Positions 57,425 to 64,000 of a DNA stretch of 64,000 bases are shown in pieces. Source of the DNA: Pseudomonas mandelii (GTDB lineage: Bacteria; Pseudomonadota; Gammaproteobacteria; Pseudomonadales; Pseudomonadaceae). The translations under genes were made by a program, and so were the position numbers. The first letter of the stretch is position 1. Every line of letters starts with the position of its first letter. The notes under the pieces were generated by a model. It had not been told where the DNA came from and did no database searches. It worked only from the letters and a program-made list of their open reading frames with translations. The DNA is taken from positions 1,462,001-1,526,000 of the forward strand of contig NZ_LT629796.1 in NCBI RefSeq assembly GCF_900106065.1. Reading direction: 5' to 3'.

Positions 57425-58503
57425 TGAACCAGCCTCTGATGCTCACGGCCAGCCAAAAGGTCGGTCCCAAAGTCACCATCGCTGTTGGCGCGGTGATTCT
57501 GGTTCTGCTGCTGGCGTTGCCACTGCTCTCACTGTTGTCGCCGGACAGTGTGTTCCACGTCTCGGCCTACACCCTGACGCTGGTGGGAAAAATCCTTTGC
57601 TACGCCATCGTCGCCCTCGCCCTCGATCTGGTCTGGGGTTACGCGGGGCTGTTGTCCCTCGGCCACGGCCTGTTCTTCGCCCTCGGCGGCTATGCGATGG
57701 GCATGTACTTGATGCGCCAGGCCTCAGGCGATGGCTTGCCGGCGTTCATGACCTTCCTGTCGTGGACCGAACTGCCGTGGTACTGGACCGGCACCAGCAG
57801 CTTTCTCTGGTCGATGTGCCTGGTGGTGTTGGCGCCGGGGTTGCTGGCGTTGGTGTTCGGGTTTTTCGCCTTCCGTTCGCGGATCAAGGGCGTGTATTTC
57901 TCGATCATGACCCAGGCCTTGACCTTCGCCGGGATGCTGCTGTTTTTCCGCAACGAAACCGGGTTTGGTGGCAACAACGGCTTCACCAACTTCCGCACCA
58001 TTCTCGGCTTTGGCATTACCGAGCCGGGCACGCGCTCGGTGCTGTTTTTCGCCACGGTGGTGTTGCTGGTGGCGAGCCTGTTTATTGGCTGGCGCCTGGC
58101 GCAGAGCAAGTTCGGCCGGGTGCTGACCGCGTTGCGCGATGCGGAAAACCGCCTGATGTTTTGCGGCTACGACCCGCGGGGTTTCAAGCTGTTTGTCTGG
58201 GTCTTGAGTGCGGTGCTGTGTGGTCTGGCTGGCGCACTGTACGTGCCGCAAGTCGGAATCATCAACCCGAGTGAAATGTCGCCGACCAACTCCATTGAAG
58301 CGGCCGTATGGGTGGCCCTCGGTGGTCGCGGCACGCTGATCGGTCCGCTGCTCGGCGCCGGTGTGGTCAACGGCATGAAGAGCTGGTTCACCGTGGCATT
58401 CCCCGAATACTGGCTGTTCTTCCTCGGCGCACTGTTCATCGTCGTGACCTTGTACCTGCCCAAAGGCGTGATCGGTCTGCTGAAAAAGAGAGGTGAGCAA
58501 TGA
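57424..58503 (+). CDS. urtC: Urea ABC transporter permease UrtC
   Basis: Second permease of the urea importer, LivM-type, 359 residues with about nine helices. Family segments are LDLVWGYAGLLSLGHGLFFALGGYAMG, FFAFRSRIKGVYFSIMTQALTFA and NPSEMSPTNSIEAAVWVALGGRGTLIGP (read in pieces). It overlaps urtB by 1 nt and urtD by 4 nt. Confidence 0.95.
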   Translation: MNQPLMLTASQKVGPKVTIAVGAVILVLLLALPLLSLLSPDSVFHVSAYTLTLVGKILCYAIVALALDLVWGYAGLLSLGHGLFFALGGYAMGMYLMRQASGDGLPAFMTFLSWTELPWYWTGTSSFLWSMCLVVLAPGLLALVFGFFAFRSRIKGVYFSIMTQALTFAGMLLFFRNETGFGGNNGFTNFRTILGFGITEPGTRSVLFFATVVLLVASLFIGWRLAQSKFGRVLTALRDAENRLMFCGYDPRGFKLFVWVLSAVLCGLAGALYVPQVGIINPSEMSPTNSIEAAVWVALGGRGTLIGPLLGAGVVNGMKSWFTVAFPEYWLFFLGALFIVVTLYLPKGVIGLLKKRGEQ

Positions 58504-59369
58504 GAGTCACTGCGACGGCTGAATTCATGCTCGAACCGGCATTTTTTCCTGTGGAGCCCAACAAGGACGCCGGCAGCAGCCGCGATGCCATCGGCCTCGG
58601 GCAACGTGTCGGCCCTGGCCTGGACACACGCCACGGCACGATCCTGACCCTGGAAGACATCAGCGTCAGCTTCGATGGCTTCAAGGCGCTCAACGCTCTG
58701 AACCTGTACATCGGCGTCGGCGAATTGCGCTGCATCATCGGCCCCAACGGCGCGGGCAAGACCACGCTGATGGACGTCATCACCGGCAAGACTCGCCCCA
58801 GTCACGGCAAAGCCTGGTTCGGTGAAACCCTGGACCTGACGTCGATGAGCGAAGTGCAGATTGCCCAGGCCGGCATCGGCCGCAAGTTCCAGAAGCCGAC
58901 GGTGTTCGAAGCCTTGAGCGTGTTCGAGAACCTGGAGCTGGCGCAGAAAACCGACAAGTCGGTGTGGGCCAGCCTGCGGGCTCGCCTCAGTGGCGAACAG
59001 AAAGATCGCATCAGCGAGGTGCTGGAAACCATTCGCCTGACGGCCTCGGTCAATCGCCCGGCGGGTCTGTTGTCCCACGGCCAGAAGCAGTTTCTGGAGA
59101 TCGGCATGCTGCTCATGCAAGACCCGCAACTGCTGCTGCTCGACGAGCCGGTGGCGGGCATGACCGATGCCGAGACCGAGTTCACCGCCGAACTGTTCAA
59201 AAGCCTGGCCGGCAAGCATTCGCTGATGGTGGTGGAGCACGACATGGGTTTTGTCGGCTCGATTGCCGACCACGTCACCGTGTTGCACCAGGGCAGCGTG
59301 CTGGCCGAAGGGTCGCTGGAACAGGTGCAGGAAAACGAGCGTGTAATCGAGGTTTATCTCGGAAGATGA
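58500..59369 (+). CDS. urtD: Urea ABC transporter ATPase UrtD
   Basis: LivG-type ATPase, 289 residues. Walker A is GPNGAGKTT, the signature is LSHGQKQFLEIGM, and Walker B is LLLLDEPVAGM. About 45 residues precede the ATPase domain (from TLEDISVSFDG), a little longer than in most UrtD proteins, so the start could be downstream. The overlap with the urtC stop (ATGA) supports the annotated ATG. Confidence 0.94.
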   Translation: MRVTATAEFMLEPAFFPVEPNKDAGSSRDAIGLGQRVGPGLDTRHGTILTLEDISVSFDGFKALNALNLYIGVGELRCIIGPNGAGKTTLMDVITGKTRPSHGKAWFGETLDLTSMSEVQIAQAGIGRKFQKPTVFEALSVFENLELAQKTDKSVWASLRARLSGEQKDRISEVLETIRLTASVNRPAGLLSHGQKQFLEIGMLLMQDPQLLLLDEPVAGMTDAETEFTAELFKSLAGKHSLMVVEHDMGFVGSIADHVTVLHQGSVLAEGSLEQVQENERVIEVYLGR

Positions 59370-59379
59370 TTGTGCTCCC

Positions 59380-59453
59380 GTAGGAGCGAGGCTTGCCCGC
59401 GAAGCTTTTGGCGGCCTCGAGGCCCCCTTCGCGGGCAAGCCTCGCTCCTACAG
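59380..59453. repeat. REP/BIME inverted pair between urtD and urtE
   Basis: CGTAGGAGCGAGGCTTGCCC and GGGCAAGCCTCGCTCCTACA in inverse orientation, with arms extending through CGCGAAG/CTTCGCG. Confidence 0.92.
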
Positions 59454-59475
59454 GGGATTTGAGGGGAATTTGAAG

Positions 59476-60174
59476 ATGCTGCAAGTCGACAAACTGCACC
59501 AGTATTACGGTGGTAGCCACATCCTGCGGGGCCTGACGTTTGACGTGAAGGTCGGTGAAGTGACGTGCCTGCTGGGGCGCAACGGCGTGGGCAAGACCAC
59601 CCTGCTCAAATGCCTGATGGGTTTGCTGCCGGCCAAGGAAGGCGCAGTGAACTGGGAAGGCAAACCGATCACCACGTTCAAGCCGCACCAGCGGGTGCAT
59701 GCCGGGATCGCCTATGTGCCTCAGGGCCGCGAAATTTTCGGCCGCCTGACCGTGGAAGAAAACCTGCTGATGGGCCTTTCGCGATTTCCTGGTTCTGAAG
59801 CCAAGGAAGTGCCGGCCTTCATATACGAGCTGTTCCCGGTATTGCTGCAAATGAAGCAACGGCGTGGCGGTGACTTGTCCGGCGGCCAACAGCAGCAATT
59901 GGCGATTGGTCGCGCACTGGCCAGCCGTCCACGGCTGTTGATTCTCGATGAGCCCACCGAAGGCATCCAGCCGTCGGTGATCAAGGAGATCGGCGTGGTG
60001 ATCAAGAAGCTCGCGGCCCGGGGCGACATGGCGATTCTGCTGGTCGAGCAGTTCTACGATTTCGCCGCCGAACTGGCCGACCAGTACCTGGTGATGTCCC
60101 GCGGCGAGATCGTGCAGCAAGGTCGCGGCGAAAATATGGAAGCCGAGGGTGTACGCGGTCTGGTTACGATCTAA
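59476..60174 (+). CDS. urtE: Urea ABC transporter ATPase UrtE
   Basis: LivF-type ATPase, 232 residues. It starts MLQVDKLHQYYGGSHILRG. Walker A is GRNGVGKTT, the signature is LSGGQQQQLAIGRAL, and Walker B is LLILDEPTEGI. I chose the ATG at 59476 with AGGGG about 9 nt upstream; the in-frame TTG at 59470 is less likely. It is separated from urtD by a REP pair. ureD follows 30 nt later. Confidence 0.95.
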   Translation: MLQVDKLHQYYGGSHILRGLTFDVKVGEVTCLLGRNGVGKTTLLKCLMGLLPAKEGAVNWEGKPITTFKPHQRVHAGIAYVPQGREIFGRLTVEENLLMGLSRFPGSEAKEVPAFIYELFPVLLQMKQRRGGDLSGGQQQQLAIGRALASRPRLLILDEPTEGIQPSVIKEIGVVIKKLAARGDMAILLVEQFYDFAAELADQYLVMSRGEIVQQGRGENMEAEGVRGLVTI

Positions 60175-60204
60175 TCTGAAGCGTCCTGACGATAACTAGA
60201 AGAC

Positions 60205-61044
60205 ATGAACTTACCTCTCCCCACTGCCCTGTTTACCCCGAGCTGGCATGCCGAGCTGGAATTGGGCTACGCCCGGTTCGGCGACAGCACGCGCCCGGTC
60301 CAGCGCCGGCATAAAGGCCCGCTACGGGTGCAGAAGCACCTGTATGCCGAAGGGCCGCAAGTGTGCCAGCACATCATCGTTCATCCGCCGGGCGGCATCG
60401 CAGGCGGTGATCGACTGGACATCTCGGCCAGCGTCGGCCCGGATGCCTGGGCGCAAATCACCAGCCCGGGCGCTGCCAAATGGTATCGCGCGGCGGGGCC
60501 CGCCTATCAGCAGCTGACGTTGAAAGTGGCGTGCGGTGCGACACTGGAATGGCTGCCGCAAGAGACGATTATCTTCAGCGACGCCCAGGCCGAACTCGGC
60601 ACCTCTATTGATCTGGAGGGCGACGCCCGGCTGTTTTACTGGGACGTCGTGGCGCTGGGTCGCCCGGCCAGTGGCGAGCGCTTCGACCTCGGGCATTTTC
60701 AGGCGCAACTGGACATCCGCCGCGACGGCCAGTTGCTCTGGCACGAACGCCAGCGCATTGTCGGGGATGACGGGCTGCTCGACTCGCCGATTGGCCTGGA
60801 TGGGCAGCCGGTGTTTGCGACGTTGCTGGTCACGGGTGAGATCGATGGCGAACTGCTGGAAACCTGTCGCTCGCTGCCCAATGAAGTGCGCGGCGATCTG
60901 ACGCAATTGCCGGGGCTTCTGGTGGCTCGGTGTCTGGCCAGTGAGGCGCTGTTGGCGCGGGGCTGGATGATTGATTTGTGGCGGTTGCTGAGACCTGCGT
61001 TGCTCGGCAGGGAAGCGGTCCCACCCAGAATATGGAGCACCTGA
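60205..61044 (+). CDS. ureD: Urease accessory protein UreD
   Basis: Scaffold chaperone that binds apo-urease with UreF and UreG during nickel insertion. The protein has 279 residues. Family segments are [26 protein letters not shown]-like [24 protein letters not shown] and [14 protein letters not shown]. It lies between the urea transporter and ureA, so uptake and hydrolysis of urea are encoded together. A REP pair follows. Confidence 0.94.
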   Translation: MNLPLPTALFTPSWHAELELGYARFGDSTRPVQRRHKGPLRVQKHLYAEGPQVCQHIIVHPPGGIAGGDRLDISASVGPDAWAQITSPGAAKWYRAAGPAYQQLTLKVACGATLEWLPQETIIFSDAQAELGTSIDLEGDARLFYWDVVALGRPASGERFDLGHFQAQLDIRRDGQLLWHERQRIVGDDGLLDSPIGLDGQPVFATLLVTGEIDGELLETCRSLPNEVRGDLTQLPGLLVARCLASEALLARGWMIDLWRLLRPALLGREAVPPRIWST

Positions 61045-61055
61045 AACACTTTCCA

Positions 61056-61147
61056 ATGTGGGAGCGAGCCTGCTCGCGAAGGCGCGGTGTCATTCAACAT
61101 AGATGCTGATTGGCCCGCCGCCTTCGCGAGCAGGCTCGCTCCCACAA
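61056..61147. repeat. REP/BIME inverted pair between ureD and ureA
   Basis: TGTGGGAGCGAGCCTGCTCG and CGAGCAGGCTCGCTCCCACA, inverted, with arms extending through CGAAGGCG/CGCCTTCG and about 36 nt between. Confidence 0.92.
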
Positions 61148-61202
61148 GGTTTGTACTCACAGTTCCAATGACCTTTTTAACTGCCCTGATGGATTCCAAA
61201 CG

Positions 61203-61505
61203 ATGGACCTGACCCCACGCGAAAAAGACAAGCTGCTGATCTTCACCGCAGGCCTCGTGGCCGAGCGGCGTTTGGCGCGCGGCGTGAAACTCAATTACCC
61301 GGAAGCCATGGCCTACATCTCCGCTGCGCTGCTCGAAGGCGCGCGTGACGGCCAGACCGTGGCCGAACTGATGCACTTCGGCACCACCCTGCTCAGCCGC
61401 GAACAAGTGATGGAAGGCATCCCGGAAATGATCCCGGAGATCCAGGTCGAAGCGACGTTCCCCGACGGCACCAAACTGGTCACCGTTCACCAACCCATCG
61501 CCTGA
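61203..61505 (+). CDS. ureA: Urease gamma subunit
   Basis: The smallest structural subunit of the nickel enzyme urease. It has 100 residues, the standard length. It starts [20 protein letters not shown] and contains [21 protein letters not shown] chose the ATG at 61203; the open frame from 61110 reads across the REP. A GNAT gene follows 9 nt downstream. Confidence 0.96.
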   Translation: MDLTPREKDKLLIFTAGLVAERRLARGVKLNYPEAMAYISAALLEGARDGQTVAELMHFGTTLLSREQVMEGIPEMIPEIQVEATFPDGTKLVTVHQPIA

Positions 61506-61514
61506 GGACGCGTC

Positions 61515-62048
61515 ATGACCTATCACATCCGCGACGCGCTGCACGCCGATCTGCCGGCGATCCGCGACATCTACAACGACGCCGTGCTCAACACCACAGC
61601 GATCTGGAACGAACAGGCCGTGGACCTGGGCAACCGTCAGGCATGGTTCAGCGCCCGGCAAGCCCAGGGTTATCCGATCCTGGTGATCGTCGACGGCGAT
61701 AACAGTGTGCTGGGCTACGCTTCATTTGGTGACTGGCGGCCGTTCGACGGTTTCCGCCACACCGTCGAGCACTCGGTCTACGTGCGTAGCGACCAGCGTG
61801 GCAACGGTCTCGGCCCGCAATTGATGACGGTGCTGATCGAGCGCGCCAAAGACTGCGACAAACATGTCATGGTCGCTGCCATCGAAAGCGGCAATGCCGC
61901 TTCCATCCGTTTGCATGAACGGGCCGGTTTCGTGACCACCGGGCAAATGCCGCAGGTGGGCACCAAGTTCGGCCGCTGGCTGGACCTGACCTTCATGCAA
62001 CTGACCCTCAATCCTGGCGCGGAGCCGCCACCCGCCAACAAGGAGTAA
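61515..62048 (+). CDS. GNAT acetyltransferase, phosphinothricin/methionine sulfoximine type
   Basis: A 177-residue N-acetyltransferase of the Pat/YncA group. IRDIYNDAVLNTTAIW, ASFGDWRPFDGFRHTVEHSVYV and RGNGLGPQLM (acetyl-CoA loop) are characteristic. The PAO1 homologue in the same place (PA4866) was reported to acetylate methionine sulfoximine. That activity protects glutamine synthetase, which fits a nitrogen-assimilation locus. The activity here is inferred from family and position. Confidence 0.9.
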   Translation: MTYHIRDALHADLPAIRDIYNDAVLNTTAIWNEQAVDLGNRQAWFSARQAQGYPILVIVDGDNSVLGYASFGDWRPFDGFRHTVEHSVYVRSDQRGNGLGPQLMTVLIERAKDCDKHVMVAAIESGNAASIRLHERAGFVTTGQMPQVGTKFGRWLDLTFMQLTLNPGAEPPPANKE

Positions 62049-62587
<539 letters not shown>

Positions 62588-62588
<1 letters not shown>

Positions 62589-62893
62589 TGATTCCCGGTG
62601 AATACCAGATCCAGCCCGGCGACATCGAACTCAACGTTGGCCGTCGCACTGTCAGCCTGAAAGTGGCCAACAGTGGCGACCGGCCGATCCAGGTCGGCTC
62701 GCACTACCACTTCTTCGAAACCAACGACGCCTTGACCTTCGATCGCGCCGCCAGTCGCGGCATGCGCCTGAACATCCCCGCCGGCACCGCCGTACGCTTC
62801 GAGCCGGGGCAGAGTCGCGAGGTCGAGCTGGTGGACCTGGCCGGGCATCGTCGGGTGTTCGGGTTTGCCGGCAGGATCATGGGCGACCTCTAA
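62588..62893 (+). CDS. ureB: Urease beta subunit
   Basis: Structural subunit of urease, 101 residues, the usual length for the separate beta chain. It starts [19 protein letters not shown] and contains [18 protein letters not shown] and the conserved end FAGRIMGDL. It overlaps the upstream GNAT gene by 1 nt. A REP pair lies before ureC. Confidence 0.96.
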
Positions 62894-62918
62894 GGAATGC
62901 GGTGTCTGCACCGACCCC

Positions 62919-62991
62919 ATCGCGAGCAGGCTCGCTCCCACAGTTGATCGCACTCCCCTGTGGGAGCGAGCCTGCTCGCGAGAGTGAGCGC
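62919..62991. repeat. REP/BIME inverted pair between ureB and ureC
   Basis: TCGCGAGCAGGCTCGCTCCC and GGGAGCGAGCCTGCTCGCGA, inverted, about 20 bp apart. Confidence 0.92.
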
Positions 62992-63032
62992 AGCGAACGA
63001 TTTCAAATTCAATTGAATCTCAAGGCGAACGA

Positions 63033-64000
63033 ATGAAGATTTCCCGTCAGGCCTACGCCGACATGTTCGGCCCCACCGTCGGTGACAAGGTCCGTCTGGC
63101 CGATACCGAGCTGTGGATCGAAGTGGAAAAAGACTTCACCACCTACGGCGAAGAAGTGAAATTCGGTGGCGGCAAAGTCATCCGTGATGGCCAGGGGCAG
63201 AGTCAATTACTGGCCGCCGAAGTGGTCGACACCTTGATCACCAACGCGCTGATCATCGACCACTGGGGCATCGTCAAAGCCGACGTCGGCCTCAAAGACG
63301 GCCGCATCGCCGCCATCGGCAAGGCCGGCAACCCGGACATCCAGCCGGACGTGACCATCGCGGTCGGCGCCAGCACCGAAGTCATTGCCGGTGAAGGCAT
63401 GATCCTCACCGCTGGCGGCATCGACACACACATCCATTTCATCTGCCCGCAACAGATCGAAGAAGCATTGATGAGCGGCGTCACCACCATGATCGGCGGC
63501 GGCACCGGCCCGGCCACCGGCACCAACGCCACCACCTGCACGTCCGGGCCGTGGCACCTGGCGCGTATGCTCCAGGCTGCCGATGCATTCCCGATGAACA
63601 TTGGCTTTACCGGCAAGGGCAACGCAAGCCTGCCGGAGCCGTTGATCGAGCAGGTCAAGGCCGGCGCCATCGGCCTCAAGCTGCACGAAGACTGGGGCAC
63701 CACCCCGGCGAGCATCGACAACTGCCTGAACGTCGCCGACCAGTACGATGTGCAGGTGGCGATCCACACCGACACCCTCAACGAGTCGGGCTTTGTCGAA
63801 ACCACCCTCGCCGCCTTCAAGGGTCGCACCATCCACACCTATCACACCGAAGGCGCGGGGGGCGGTCATGCCCCGGACATCATCAAGGCCTGCGGCTTTG
63901 CCAACGTGCTGCCGAGCTCGACCAACCCGACCCGGCCGTTCACCCGCAACACCATTGACGAACACCTCGACATGCTGATGGTCTGCCACCACCTGGACCC
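63033..64000 (+). CDS. ureC: Urease alpha subunit, truncated by the window edge
   Basis: Catalytic subunit of urease. Only the first 322 or so residues are in the window, and the frame is open to the edge. It starts [20 protein letters not shown]. Nickel ligands are visible: the His pair in GGIDTHIHF, the lysine that becomes carbamylated in GLKLHEDWG with its neighbouring His, and the His residues of [11 protein letters not shown] and [12 protein letters not shown]. The mobile-flap sequence MVCHHLDP is at the very end. AAGG lies about 7 nt upstream of the ATG. Confidence 0.96.
   Translation, partial: MKISRQAYADMFGPTVGDKVRLADTELWIEVEKDFTTYGEEVKFGGGKVIRDGQGQSQLLAAEVVDTLITNALIIDHWGIVKADVGLKDGRIAAIGKAGNPDIQPDVTIAVGASTEVIAGEGMILTAGGIDTHIHFICPQQIEEALMSGVTTMIGGGTGPATGTNATTCTSGPWHLARMLQAADAFPMNIGFTGKGNASLPEPLIEQVKAGAIGLKLHEDWGTTPASIDNCLNVADQYDVQVAIHTDTLNESGFVETTLAAFKGRTIHTYHTEGAGGGHAPDIIKACGFANVLPSSTNPTRPFTRNTIDEHLDMLMVCHHLD

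Noticed and set aside
58500..58640. Frameshift or fusion at the urtD N-terminus
   Set aside because: The leader is longer than usual, but the start overlaps the urtC stop in the common ATGA arrangement and the frame is intact.

Overview
This window is chromosomal DNA from a fluorescent pseudomonad, most likely the Pseudomonas fluorescens group. The evidence is high-GC coding, Pseudomonas-type REP hairpins (GGAGCGAGGCTTGCCCGCGAA and GGGAGCGAGCCTGCTCGCGA types), and a gene order that I recall from P. aeruginosa PAO1 PA4839-PA4868: speA, yciH, NUDIX, DUF2333, gcbA, ctpL, dsbD, aroQ, accBC, prmA, DUF3426, dusB-fis, purH, purD, retS, marC-like, then urtABCDE and ureDA-GNAT-ureBC. The synteny is from memory of PAO1. 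The gene identities are read from protein motifs.

Layout. 1-22.8 kb is core: polyamine synthesis (speA), translation (yciH, prmA, dusB), the diguanylate cyclase GcbA, the chemoreceptor CtpL, disulfide reduction (dsbD), aromatic and fatty-acid synthesis (aroQ, accBC), the nucleoid protein Fis, purine synthesis (purH, purD) and the hybrid sensor RetS. At 54.5-64 kb the core order resumes with the urea ABC transporter (urtA-E) and urease genes. ureC runs off the right edge.

Between retS/marC and urtA lies about 30 kb of accessory DNA. It holds: (i) two small uncharacterised genes between retS and marC; (ii) a 7-kb gene for a protein built like a large clostridial glucosylating toxin or lymphostatin (GT-A glycosyltransferase with DxD, a C58/YopT-like Cys-His-Asp protease, a hydrophobic TcdA/TcdB-pore-like segment and a long C-terminal region); (iii) a corrin-ring synthesis cluster in two divergent operons (cobGHIJ and cobL-cbiD-cobK), with a third small gene related to the two near retS lodged between them; (iv) a copper acquisition cluster (two DUF2946 proteins, a PCuAC chaperone, an OprC-type TonB receptor and a PepSY membrane protein); (v) a FecBCD/BtuCDF-type metal-chelate ABC transporter; and (vi) a 4.5-kb gene for a protein made of seven tandem modules of about 210 residues with DUF4329-like segments.

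The most noteworthy items are the toxin, the three-member small-protein family that I could relate only by comparing them with each other, and the seven-module DUF4329-like protein. No integrase, transposase, tRNA, rRNA or CRISPR array was seen. AT-rich non-coding DNA flanks the toxin and two of the small genes, which fits acquisition by transfer.
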